DNA from: Brachionus plicatilis
Taxonomy: Eukaryota > Rotifera > Eurotatoria > Ploima > Brachionidae
NCBI GenBank assembly: GCA_010279815.1
Contig: QEOQ01000459.1
Span: 2,980 to 27,365, forward strand
Direction of reading: 5' to 3'
Length of the DNA: 24,386 nucleotides
Shown here: piece by piece, positions 1 through 14,180 of the stretch
Layout: every line of letters starts with the position of its first letter
How positions within the stretch are numbered: the stretch's first letter is position 1
Made by a program: the position numbers and the translations under genes
Notes under the pieces: generated by a model
The model's input: only the letters and a program-made list of their open reading frames with translations
Database searches by the model: none
What the model was told of the DNA's origin: nothing

Positions 1-310
1 ATCAAATGAAATAAGAAAATTTTTTTCTTTTTAAATCTAAAAAATAATTTGTAAATTAATAATTTATTGATTAAAACGGGGCGATCAAAATATGATCTGA
101 ATATTCTCGTTACATGAAAAAAACCCGATCAAGATCACAGTTATTGTTTAATAATTTTTTCTTTTTATTTTTATAATAAAACTAAAAAATAATTTAATTA
201 TTTTTTTACCTATACTTTTCCTTAACGTAATAACAATCATTTTTACGCATAGCGATGTGAATATTATTTAAAAGAAAAATAATGGCAAGAAAATTAAATT
301 TAAATCCAAA
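1..310. other. AT-rich intergenic sequence
   Basis: Very AT-rich sequence with homopolymer runs. I see no coding frame, RNA gene or recognisable repeat here. The part next to 311 would be the 3' UTR of the minus-strand exon at 311-402. Confidence 0.5.
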
Positions 311-402
311 TCATCTCTCTTCAAGAAGCATTTCCATGTTAGCCATAATTGCTTCCGTCGTTTCACAAAATTTAGCTGTTATACACTGAATTTCCAATTC
401 AA
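311..402 (-). CDS. 3'-terminal exon of an unidentified minus-strand gene
   Basis: Read on the minus strand, a pyrimidine-rich tract ending CTAG (AG at 404-403) is followed by an open 30-codon stretch: E-L-E-I-Q-C-I-T-A-K-F-C-E-T-T-E-A-I-M-A, then NMEMLLEER and a TGA stop at 313-311. The exon begins in phase 1. It is acidic and looks helical, possibly coiled coil. Base composition and codon use are clearly better than the flanking AT-rich DNA, so I take it as real coding sequence. I do not recognise the family. A possible upstream exon lies at 731-943, but the most obvious donor there has the wrong phase, so the connection is not shown. Confidence 0.5.
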
Positions 403-730
403 CTAGAAAGAGGCTTATAAGAGATAAAGATTTATCAAAAACATGAATAATTTTTTTTAATGAATTTTTAAAATATCAAATAAGTTATTTAATTCTATAA
501 TAGATAAATACAAAGTATTGAAGATATAGAAATTGCGGTGTTCTGTAATAAGCGATGAATTTGGATTCAATCAATTAGTTTTTATCACAATTATTAAAAT
601 AATCAAAAGATATTTAAAAACTGAATTTTAAATTTGTTTAGATTTTAAATTAATATTTCAGGATAATTTGAAGAAAAATATACTTATTTTTTTGTGAAAA
701 TTTTAATAATTAAATATATTAAGGCATTAG

Positions 731-943
731 TCAAAATAATTTAAACATCTTCATATAACAAAATCGATTCAATATTTTGAATAATTTTTTGACAATTTCC
801 TTTAAAAATTTAAAAAACCTGTTTTGTTGAATTATTAAACAGATGAATTTTTTCTCGACATTGTGTGACAAGATTCCTTGATTATCATTTATCTTGTCAA
901 GGTTGTTTTCCGCAAAGTTACCTTCATTAAACTTGATCAACAC
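731..943 (-). CDS. possible upstream exon or short ORF, function unknown
   Basis: The first ~33 residues (start MLIKFNEGNFAENN) have mixed, coding-like composition, while the tail after about residue 40 turns into Phe/Lys/Ile-rich sequence typical of translated AT-rich intron. This suggests an exon that ends near a CAG|GTTTTT donor at about 820. It sits upstream, on the same strand, of the terminal exon at 311-402, but splicing from that donor (phase 2) would not match the phase-1 acceptor there. It may be a separate exon, may use another donor, or may be chance. Confidence 0.25.
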   Translation of the reverse strand: MLIKFNEGNFAENNLDKINDNQGILSHNVEKKFICLIIQQNRFFKFLKEIVKKLFKILNRFCYMKMFKLF

Positions 944-1626
944 AATTTCTGTATAAATTTTAGAAATTTTTTACACTGTTTTATTCTTCCTAATAATTAA
1001 TAAAATAATTTTTGCCTAAAAATAGAAAATTTAAATTATTCTTTAAATGGAAATTTGCAAGGATCTTAATGAATCATGTGCTCGACTTGGCTTAGTGACT
1101 TAAATCCATGTTTGATTGTTTTTGTTGTTAATTTCTAAAGTTATAAAAATAATTTATTTCTTTTTTTTAATTAAATTAATTCAATATGAACACTTGATGT
1201 ATTTTTTAATTCCAAGATACCTGACAAATAAGCCATTGAAAACAAAAAATGTTACAAGACAAAATTTATTCAGTTTTGAGTTTAGCTTACTGATCATTTA
1301 AAAGCTGAAGACTGCGTAATTTTATCAAAGAAAAAAAAGTCAAAATTTGCCAAATAAATGTCGCCTAGTAACTTACCGTTCAATCTTTGAAACTTAAAAT
1401 AAATATTAAATAACATAATTATCTTATTTATTTTTTAGAACAATAGAAACATGGCGCCAAGGTCTCTGGAATAGTTTCTCGCAGCTCTCTTTTGTCAAAA
1501 TAACATTCTCCAAGGCTTTTATTTTTGTTAGAATAATAAACATTTCCATAGAAACTCTTTTATTTTCTAATCAAAGTATCAAGTTTTAATTAAAATAATT
1601 TTTTTTGACATCTTTAAAATAAGTAG
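944..1626. other. intergenic, upstream of the zinc-finger gene
   Basis: AT-rich sequence with no convincing ORF. A slightly GC-richer patch at about 1450-1520 precedes the zinc-finger gene and is a plausible promoter or 5' UTR zone. No TATA box or initiator can be assigned with confidence. Confidence 0.4.
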
Positions 1627-6299
<4,673 letters not shown>

Positions 6300-6717
6300 C
6301 CATAAAAAGAAAACGAAAATTAATTCTAAAATTGTTAATAAAATTAGAAAAAAATGAAAAAATAAAACCAATTATTCCTAAAGCTTTTGGAACTGGTCTG
6401 ATCCGAAGAGAATATAGCTTACGTTTTTTTAAATATGAAATGAGTCTGAATATTAATTTTTAATTTGTTTTCACTTAATTAACACTTAATTAAATACACA
6501 AAAATTAAAATTGGCGCTTAATTTTATCACTTTTAATTGACAATTTTTTATTCAATATTTTATAGAAAACAAATGTTTAAAATAAAGGACAAAATGAATT
6601 TTTTTTGCTTTGTTTTTTTTAAGCTCAAAAAATTTTGAAAATTTTGATTTTTATATGAAGATTTTATTGAAATTTGCGTTAGTTATTGGAAATCAAAATC
6701 AATAACTGATTTTCCAA
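6300..6717. other. 3' UTR and intergenic sequence
   Basis: This contains the poly(A) signal AATAAA at 6361-6366, 62 nt after the zinc-finger stop codon, and then AT-rich sequence with no coding frame. The convergent retrotransposon remnant begins at about 6718. Confidence 0.5.
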
Positions 6718-8280
6718 TATCTAAGGGATCTTTTCAACTTGCAGAGAATTCCTGTAGCTATGTTCACTTTATTTTTAATGTGAATAGAAAATTTCAAGTT
6801 ACGTGAAAACGTGACTCCCAGATCCTTTTCTCCGTCGACAAAAGCTTGTGCAGTAATGTGCTGACCCATCACTACCCGCTGCTACCTCCTTGACAAAAAA
6901 TCACTGATCCAATCGACAATGCCTTGACAAAACCCGCAGGCAACCAGTTTGGCTTTTAATGAAGCGTGGAAGACTCTGTCAAAGGCTTTTTTAAAGTCGA
7001 GGAAGACCACTAGGACTTCGAATCACCTATCGATGCCATCGTTTATGCGGTCCACCGTCTCCAGTAAATTCGTGACTATTGGCTTCCTCAGGACAAAACC
7101 GTGTTGTTCCGGAACGATCGCTTTGTTGCTGTAGAGGTGATCCATCATGACCTCTTTTGCCATACGTTCCATCAACTTGCAAAGGACTGACGTCAAGGAA
7201 ATAGGGCCACTCCTGCTACCCTTCTTGATGATGGCGCTGATCTAAGCGAGTCTCCAAGCATCTGGGATCCTGCCACTGCAGTACGAACTTGTGAAGATAG
7301 CGCTGAAGACCTCCGTAAAGGCTTTGGCGCAACTTTTGACGACGTTTGGGTGGATACCGTCCATGTCAGGCGATTTCCTGGGGTTTAAGCGCAGTATGTG
7401 CTTGCGGACGTTGGCAGGTGAGAAGAAGTCGACATCCACGTCATGCTGGGGACTTTCCGTGAGCTGCAGAGGTTGAGCTGGGCATGGTAGGCGAGAGATG
7501 AAGACAGTGCCAAATTAGAAACTCAGTTTGGAAGTGTGGAAGGCGCCATTACATTCGAGCAGGCCTTCAATGGAGTCTCTTCATTTCTTCATTGATAAAA
7601 TTGTAAAGAAGCTTTGGCTGAAGCTTACAGGTCCTGACAAAAGATGCTCCAAACTTAAAGATGGCATTTCTAACAGCTATTTTAACTTGCTTACAGATCG
7701 AGGAGCAGGCCGTCCTCAACTCAAGGCAGCAAGGGGCTGATCTAATTCGACAGTTGATTTTATACTTCATCTTAGATAGGACCTTGATTTTGGGGTTGAA
7801 TCACTTGGGATTGGGGCACTTGGTTGGGGATAGCCATGGAGGAGGCAGCTGCATAAGACTTGATTATCCGGTCATACGCGACATTGACGACGATGAGCTG
7901 CAGAGGAAACTCGCATTGCCGATGTCCCTTTTAATCTCAAAGTTGAGCTCTCCATCGGCGTTTGGGGGCATATAGATGCACCCAAGAATAGTTTCGTCAT
8001 TGTTCTTGACGTTGCACCATATCTGCTCGCTCCTAGTGTTGCACAAGACCTTGTCGCTGACCTCGAAGCTCTCTACGTCACAGCGCACATAGATAGCTAC
8101 GCCTCCTCCTCGCGCCATTTCCCTGTTCATGCAGGATAGCTTGTAGTTGTCTAATTTGCAATTGCTTAGGGCGTTGAACTATGTTTTGGTGATAAAGATA
8201 ACGTGAGGGGAGTTGTGAAAGGAAGTTAGAGAGTTGAAGTCGCTCCATTTGTAAACGAGAGATGTGGAATTAGTATATTT
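6718..8280 (-). pseudogene. decayed non-LTR (LINE) retrotransposon, endonuclease plus reverse transcriptase remnant
   Basis: Read on the minus strand. About 8260-7880 encodes the C-terminal part of an apurinic-type endonuclease (KWSDF.., then ARGGGVAIYV, then GCIYMPPNADGE). A basic linker follows at 7770-7567. RT starts at about 7439 with LNPRKSPDMDGIHPNVVKSC and PDAWRLA, then PEQHGF and TNLLETVDRI, then VFLDFKKAFDRVFH and FCQGIVDWISDFLS. The frame then passes directly to VDGEKDLGVTFSRNLKFSIH, which in such elements lies well after the YADD catalytic box; that box and its surroundings are missing. There are several in-frame stops and frame changes, no ORF1 and an incomplete endonuclease N-terminus, so it is dead. 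The style fits the CR1/Jockey-like group. GC content is visibly higher than in the flanking DNA. Confidence 0.85.
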
Positions 8281-9185
8281 CTATATCAATTTTGGCATTT
8301 AAAATTATTTCCTATTTTAAATAAGTTTAAAATTCATTTTTGAATTTAATTTCTTTTTGAGTACTTGAAGATAGAATGAGTTGTACCTAAAATCTTAATT
8401 TTTTTAAAAAAGAATTTTTCATCCACCCGATACTTTAACCTTATGTCTTTGACTCTCAGCTTTCATTCTAACGTGATATCTCATCGACGACGAATTTGTC
8501 CAATAAAATTAGAAGAGGGGCCAGTGGGAAAATTAATATGAAATTAATCAAGGACTAAATTTTAAATCCTTAAAAAAAAACGGAACTTGATATGAATTAA
8601 AATGAGTAAAATTAGGAGAGTAGTTGAGTCTTATTATAATTGCGAAGGTTGCAAAACTGTAATGAGTGCACATTTTTAAGTGAAAGCAGAAGCAAAAATT
8701 ACTTTAATTGTTCAAATAAATAATAAAAATTATTAATCTTTAGAGACAAATTGTAATAATTTTATTTGAAAAATAGTCTACAATTAACTAAATATTCTGA
8801 TACTCTGATGCTATCAGATTATAAACAGACATTCTGATACTATCAGAATTTATGGTCTTTTTGGGCCCTTTAAGTATCACCTGCCGTGTCTTTTTTCTGT
8901 TCTAAAAAATTTTTAATTAACAGTGAAATTCTCCAAAGAAAGTATGTTCAGTGATTTTCAAATTTAAATAAAAAAAAAGGTAAAATATTGAAAAATTTTC
9001 AAAATTTATGAAGGAAAGAAAAAATTTATTTACCAGATTTTATGTAAAATAATAAAATTGCGGTAATTTTGAAAAAATTTAGAAAAAAATAAATTTAACC
9101 TTAATTAGATTAAATTCATAAAAAAAATTTCAAGTTTTATAATAATAGTTTTGTTTTTCCCCAAAAACTGCATTAAAAAATAAAA
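8281..9185. other. intergenic between LINE remnant and WD40 gene
   Basis: AT-rich sequence with a small GC-richer patch at 8420-8520. At 8831-8849 there is a perfect short palindrome (ATTCTGATA-C-TATCAGAAT), with a related CTGATGCTATCAG just upstream at about 8806. No gene is seen. The end next to 9185 is the 3' UTR of the WD40 gene. Confidence 0.45.
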
Positions 9186-9910
9186 TTATTTCCAAATTTT
9201 AATTGAATGGTCCCTTGATCCGCTAACTAAATCTCCATTTTGTAGAACTGCTAGCGATCGAACCACATTTGAATGATTATTCAGAGTCATCTTTACACTT
9301 CCATTTTCTAAATTCCAAATTTTAATTTTAAAGTCGGCTGATCCACTTGCTAAATCGCCATTTTGTAGAACTGCTAGGGATACAACCCCATATGTGTGTT
9401 TATTGAGAGTCATCTTTACGCTTCCATTTTCTAAATTCCAAATTTTAATTGTTTTGTCGGCTGATCCACTCGCTAAATCGCCATTTTGTAGAACTGCTAA
9501 CGATCGAACCACATCTGAATGATTATTCAGAGTCATCTTTACACTTCCATTTTCTAAATTCCAAATTTTAATTGTTTTGTCCACCGATCCACTTGCTAAA
9601 TCGCCATTTTGTAGAACTGCTAGGGATACAACCCCACTTGTGTGATTATTCAGAGTCATCTTTACACTTCCATTTTCTAAATTCCAAATTTTAATTGTTT
9701 TGTCCACCGATCCACTTGCTAAATCGCCATTTTGTAGAACTGCTAGCGATTGAACCACATCTGAATGATTATTCAGAGTCATCTTTACACTTCCATTTTC
9801 TAAATTCCAAATTTTAATTGTTTTGTCCATTGATCCACTTGCTAAATCGCCATTTTGTAGAACTACTAGCCATAGAACCCCACTTGTATGATTATTCAGA
9901 GTCATCTTTA
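9186..9910 (-). repeat. near-identical 123-bp tandem repeats (WD40 units)
   Basis: Six units with an exact 123-bp (41-codon) period, recognisable by the recurring plus-strand words TCAGAGTCATCTTTAC and CGCCATTTTGTAGAACT. Variation is confined to a few positions after the conserved NNH (T-S-G-V, S-D-V-V, T-Y-G-V, S-N-V-V) and before DKT (M, V, V, A, A, R). T-type and S-type units alternate, which points to duplication of a two-unit (246-bp) block. The near identity at silent sites indicates recent expansion or gene conversion. Confidence 0.9.
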
Positions 9911-10249
9911 CTAAAAACATTTAAATAATATAACTTCTAATATTTACATTGTTTTTTTAAATTTACATGAAAAATTCGAATCCATTCTAAATTGTTTTAT
10001 TAAATAATAATCGTATTCAGCCTTGTCAACTAAAACAATTTCATTTCGAACTGAACAAGTTTTTTCTTCGACTTTTACCATCCTACAATATCCTCTCTTT
10101 AGACATTTCAATGCGCATTTTAATTGATTTATTTTATCTTTTTGATTCAAACTAACTCCATTATACTTTTTAAAATAGCCTTCCAACTGTTTACAATCAA
10201 ATATTTTAATTGTAAAAAATAAGAAAATAAATTGAAAAATTATCTTCAT
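9186..10249 (-). CDS. secreted protein with PAN/apple-like cysteine motif and six WD40 repeats (two exons)
   Basis: Exon 1 is 10249-9967 and exon 2 is 9910-9186; a 56-bp GT..AG intron joins them in phase 1 to give 335 aa. I chose the Met at 10249 rather than the in-frame one at 10282 because it starts a clean signal peptide (MKIIFQFIFLFFTIKIFDC). Residues 20-94 hold C45-x3-C49-x5-C55-x9-C65, resembling a PAN/apple core. From about 97 to 335 follow six 41-residue WD40 units of the form MTLNNH..VV.SLAVLQNGDLASGS.DKTIKIW, with the GD, SGS and IW marks of a WD40 blade. Six units may form a propeller only with help or by dimerising; seven is more usual. WD40 proteins are normally intracellular, so a secreted one is odd. 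Ligand and function are unknown. Confidence 0.85.
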
Positions 10250-10282
10250 TTTTCTATTTATATTATTGACTCTGCCAGCCAA

Positions 10283-11100
10283 ACTTAAATATAATTTAAT
10301 TAAAAATCAATTTCAATCTAAAAGTCAAAAAGTTAAAAAATTAGCATTTGTGTCATCAGTTGCAAATCAGTGTAAACAGAAGATTGAATCTTATAAACTT
10401 TTAATAAAATTTCTTCACTGAATTTCAGATGATCCTTCATCTAGAATTTTTTTTTCGACCAAAAAAATGAATGTTTGTGCTAAGAAATCATCCATTTTAA
10501 TTCAGATAAACTGAATCTTATTGATGTTTTATTTTATGTATTTTTTTACATTAGAATAATTATATTAGGTATAAAAGATGCAGCAAACAATGCTGTATTT
10601 TTTAATATCTTTTTGGAAATTTAAGTTTTAATTTTTCAAAAATTGTCGAATTGTTGTAATATTTATATTTGAGTTTAAAAGTTCCTAACAAAAAATATTA
10701 TTTTAAATTAATGATCTGAAATTCAAAAATTTAACAAAAACAGGGACACCTAAACAATATCGAATTTTAAATGATGTTTTTGTGTAAATCAACATATTGA
10801 TTTTTTGAAAATTTAATGGTAAATATAAAATATTTATGATCTAAAAAGCAAAGCTTTAAATTAATGGTTCCATGGTAAAAATATCTTACAGCTTTTATTT
10901 TGAATATACTATGTTATATATCTAATTGAATAAGGCTGACAAAATAATTAAAATGATTAGATTAAGTGCATAGTAAAATTCTTGATCAAATTTAATTTTT
11001 CAAATTTGGTCAAAAGATTATAAAACGCAATTAAATTTTACAAATTACAATCTTTTTTTACTAAATTAAAAATTTTAAAAATTCAAAATTTTTTTTCAAA
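10283..11100. other. intergenic, upstream of the WD40 gene
   Basis: AT-rich sequence with no coding frame or clear repeat. The 10250-10330 part would contain the 5' UTR and promoter of the WD40 gene. Confidence 0.45.
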
Positions 11101-11102
11101 AC

Positions 11103-11330
11103 AAATGTACCTGTATTACCTTGGTGGATAACACATGCACTGAAACTGAGAGACTTAAGTGTCTTGTTTTTGACCGAAACCTGTCTCCATTGACCAACTG
11201 TGAGTTAGTGAACATTGTGTGCCAAATTTTCGCCCTTTCTGACAATAAAGGAGTCAAGTTTGTGTTTGTGTGGGATGGTACCAAGCCAGACTTTGCCATA
11301 ATTCAGGAAAAAGAATGGCTTATTTTATAG
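11103..11330 (+). CDS. coding-like fragment, possibly an OB-fold (POT1-like) exon or pseudo-exon
   Basis: An open frame ending in TAG at 11328-11330 encodes VDNTCTETERLKCLVFD, then LSPLTNCELVNIVCQIFAL, then VKFVFVWDGTKPDF. Composition is strikingly more balanced than in the flanks, which argues for coding origin. The L-V-N-I-V-C-Q-I..VWDGT pattern recalls the telomere-binding OB fold of POT1/TEBP proteins; this is from memory and tentative. I see no convincing acceptor just upstream and no partner exons in the neighbouring AT-rich DNA, so it may be an isolated exon of a larger gene or a gene fragment moved by a transposon. Confidence 0.4.
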   Translation, partial: KCTCITLVDNTCTETERLKCLVFDRNLSPLTNCELVNIVCQIFALSDNKGVKFVFVWDGTKPDFAIIQEKEWLIL

Positions 11331-11900
11331 TCAGTACCTAATTATTTTATCAAGTCCGTAAAAATAATTTAGAAATGCCAAATATGTTTTAGTCGTAGCT
11401 AATTAAATTTGTCCCAAAAAACATTTTAGTTAGTTTTATTAGAAAAAAAATCTAATTTTTGACGCTTTATAAGCTTTTATTTAATTATAAAAAAGAAATA
11501 GTTAGATTTATTAAAGAAAATTTAAGAAAAAAATAAAATATAAATAAATTTAGTTCTTTTAAGCCAATCGAGCTGATCTTGTAACAAAAAAATCTTTATT
11601 TTGACCCTTTTTGGTTGTAATACTTCTTGTGATGGTGGTGGTTGTTCTAACGGTTCTGATAGTTGTTCTGATGATGTATATATGTAATGTGGTGAATTAA
11701 ACATTACATTAGATTATCAACATCTCATGTTAGCTTCGATCGGCGTGCACATGCGACGCCAAGCATGCGATTCGCATACGCATCAGATCAAGTTAGATAG
11801 ATGGCTTGTTTTATGTAAAGAAGAGAGAAAAAAAGATTCCCGTTTTATTTACTAATTTATTAAATAAATAATATTTAAACAAGCTTATTTATTTATTAAT
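11331..11900. other. intergenic with a GC-rich island at 11728-11790
   Basis: Mostly AT-rich. At 11683-11708 an inverted repeat (TGTAATGT / ACATTACA) precedes a GC-rich patch at about 11735-11775 packed with GCATGCG-like words and short palindromes. The stretch 11728-11881 begins TGTTAG and ends AACA like an LTR, but I see no target duplication. A minus-strand open frame at 11704-11522 (MFNSPHYIYTSSEQLSEPLE.., Pro/Glu-rich) abuts it and could be a remnant of the same unknown element. Confidence 0.35.
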
Positions 11901-12104
11901 TTGACCAACCACCTAGGGCTACCAATTGACAACCAGCAACCTTTCATATATGGTCGTATAGAAGATGTTGATGGTTGTATTGATGGAGCAAAGTATCAAT
12001 TTCAGATAATTTGGGTGGTTCACTTCTCATCCACGCTGGCTCTGCTATCTTTGGTATTGGCTTCAATTTTCAAATCAACCTCGGAGAAATCACAAAAAAA
12101 TTAA
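11901..12104 (+). pseudogene. coding-like fragment, perhaps membrane protein (otopetrin-like) with frame change
   Basis: One frame reads GLPIDNQQPFIYGRIEDVDG and onwards to about 11995; a second frame, from about 12000, reads SISDNLGGSLLIHAGSAIFG, followed by IGF, and ends at TAA near 12107. The G-G-S-L-x6-G-x-A-x-F-G-I-G pattern recalls an otopetrin proton-channel helix, but the match is short and from memory. Either two exons abut (a TTTCAG lies at the change point) or the piece is a frameshifted relic. No start codon or other exons are visible. Confidence 0.3.
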
Positions 12105-12190
12105 ATTAAAAGCAACTGTAATGATGTGTTTTTTTGCCAAAACCAACAATTAAAACTACTATTTTTCCATTCTTTGACTTATAAACAAGT

Positions 12191-12613
12191 GCCATTGTGA
12201 AATTTCATACAAAACTTCCAATACAAAAATTAAAAAATTTTATAACTTTTGTTCTAAAAGTCAAAAACTTGTTCTGTAAATGAAACAAAGTGAAATAACT
12301 GTTGTTTCACCTTCTGCAGAAGTCTGCAAAATCTGTGCAAATAAATTCCGCTTTATTTTTAATACTTTTAAATAGGGTGTAATTTTGCAGAATTCTGCAA
12401 AATCTGTGCAAATAAATTCCGCTTTATTTTTAATACTTTTAAATAGGGTGCAATTTTGCAGAATTTGCACAAATTTTGCAGACTTCTGCAGAAGGTGAAA
12501 CAACAGTTGTTTCACTTTGTTTCATTTACAGAACAAGTTTTTGACTTTTAGAACAAAAGTTATAAAATTTTTTAATTTTTGTATTGGAAGTTTTGTATGA
12601 AATTTCACAATGC
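12191..12613. mobile_element. foldback/MULE-like element with ~149-bp inverted arms and 10-bp target duplication
   Basis: The left arm 12193-12341 and right arm 12464-12612 are reverse complements with only two mismatches that I can find by eye. ATAAACAAGT occurs immediately outside on both sides (12181-12190 and 12614-12623), a perfect 10-bp target site duplication. The extreme ends are GCCATTGTGAAATTTC and GCATTGTGAAATTTC (reverse complement), differing by one base insertion. Between the arms lies a 71-bp tandem duplication. There is no transposase. Long inverted arms with a 9-11 bp duplication are the hallmark of Mutator-like elements, so this is best called a non-autonomous MULE or foldback element; family assignment is inference. 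Confidence 0.88.
12324..12465. repeat. two 71-bp tandem copies inside the foldback element
   Basis: Copies 12324-12394 and 12395-12465 match, with a T/C difference (GGGTGTAA versus GGGTGCAA). The junction forms the palindrome TTTTGCAGAATTCTGCAAAA. The period is read directly from the repeated words CTGTGCAAATAAATTCCG and AATACTTTTAAATAGGG. Confidence 0.9.
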
Positions 12614-12623
12614 ATAAACAAGT

Positions 12624-13375
12624 CTGATTTTATCAGGAGGTGAAACATAAAGTGATAATTAATTCTAATGAATTAATTTTTGGTTTTATTGAAATCAATA
12701 TTTGGTACTAACTAAAATAGTTGTACTTAATTAGCTACACAATAATAGTATTAGGTATTATTATTAAATTATTTTTAAAACAAGTAAAACAAATAAGGGA
12801 CTTATTTTTTTTGGTTTTGAATTAAATTTTATTTGGTACTTCATAAAATATAATTGGGTGCTAAATAGAATATTTTAGGTACTGGGTAAAATAAAGGCCA
12901 AAAAGATTAATTTTTTTTAAATTAAACATAAGATGTTTTCTATTTTAATAAAAAAAAACAACTTTTTTTTTACTAATTGATTTTTAATTGATTTTTCTAA
13001 AATCTTTATTTTGAAAACTAAAAAGACAAATTTAAAATCCACATTAAGACATCCAAATTGAGACTTAAAATGATATTTAAATATTAATTAAATGTATTAC
13101 AGCAAAACAAAGTTAAATTTTGAATTGTAAATCTTTATCAGTGAGTTTTACTGAAAATTTAATTTTATTGCAAAAAATTACCTTTTTTTATAGATTATAA
13201 AATTATTTTGTGTAAAATTATGTAATAAAATGGTTTAATTTTTTGAGTTTGAATTACAAATTGTATCCAAAGTTAAAATAACACTGAAATAGTGCGATGT
13301 GAAGGTTGGTAAAGATACAGATAAACAAATAAATAAATAATTTAAAAGTTTAAAGAAACAATTTTCAATAATTTT
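12624..13375. other. AT-rich intergenic sequence
   Basis: No ORF, RNA gene or clear repeat boundary was found. GGTACT-containing words recur at about 12703, 12834 and 12877, suggesting a degraded repeat, but no ends can be set. Confidence 0.4.
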
Positions 13376-14180
13376 TTTAAAAAGACTAAGTCCAGACTTT
13401 TTTTTAAATTTGCTAAATCAGGCTTCATATCAAAAAATATGCATTCTCTTGGGTTTTCTAATGCAAAAGATTTGCCATAAATCAGAATTTTCTTGCAATT
13501 TTAGCATAAAAGTCTTCACAATTCTTCTTAAGTATTCAAAATTTTAAAGCCCGGGCTTGGACTCTTGAAAAAAAAACATAGTTGTATAAAAGTCACAAGT
13601 CTCAAGTCAAGTGCAAGTCAGGACTTTGACTTGTTTCAAGAATTTAAAAAAAAAACAAGTCAAGATTTTTACTTATTTTAAGAATATAATCAAAATATAT
13701 AAAAAAAATTTTAAGTCTTGAATTTTTTTATTCAGGAAAACATAAAATTATTTTTTTAAATTTCTTTTTCAATGCAAACATTTAAAAATGATTTTTTAAA
13801 CAATTCACATAATTATGATATTCTTTTCAAGTGAATTTATTTTTTAATTAAAAACAAAAAAATTTGTGCTTAAAAAAATTTAGAAATAAACTAAACAAGA
13901 TAAAAAATATTAAAAAAATATAAAAAATCAAGATATAACAAATAAATTATGACTTGTAATTTTCATATTTTTGAAACAAGTCAAAGTCAAGACTTGTTAT
14001 TTTTAAAAAATATATTTAAGTCCAAGTCATACTTTGACTTTTTTTTGACTTATTAACACTTTTTTCCTGACTTTTATACAAGTCTGAAAAAAAATAAAAA
14101 AAAATCTTTGCTCGCACTTTTGAAAAAAAAAAAAAGTTCCGACTTGAACTTGACTTTAGACTTGTGATTTTTAAACACTA
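13376..14180. mobile_element. AAGTC-rich MITE-like repeat, possibly two fused elements
   Basis: The part 13579-14180 has terminal inverted repeats: the left end TAGTTGTATAAAAGTCACAA and right end (reverse complement) TAGTGTTTAAAAATCACAAG, both continuing with AAGTC words. The part 13376-13570 is homologous to about 17765-17930 (shared TTTGCTA.ATCAGGCTTCAT and GATTTGCCATA words). I found no target duplication at 13579/14180. There is no coding capacity. Confidence 0.6.

Noticed and set aside
1116..1301. 61-aa plus-strand open frame
   Set aside because: Low-complexity Phe/Ile/Leu/Lys-rich translation typical of AT-rich non-coding DNA.
6949..7975. Plus-strand open frames across the LINE remnant
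   Set aside because: They are antisense to recognisable endonuclease and RT sequence on the minus strand.
11728..11881. Solo LTR with TG..CA ends
   Set aside because: The flanking 5-mers (TCTCA and AGCTT) differ, and terminal inverted repeats match at only four bases.
12261..12515. 84-aa minus-strand frame with internal repeats (CTDFAEFCKI)
   Set aside because: It is the translation of the 71-bp tandem repeats and arms of the foldback element, not a gene.
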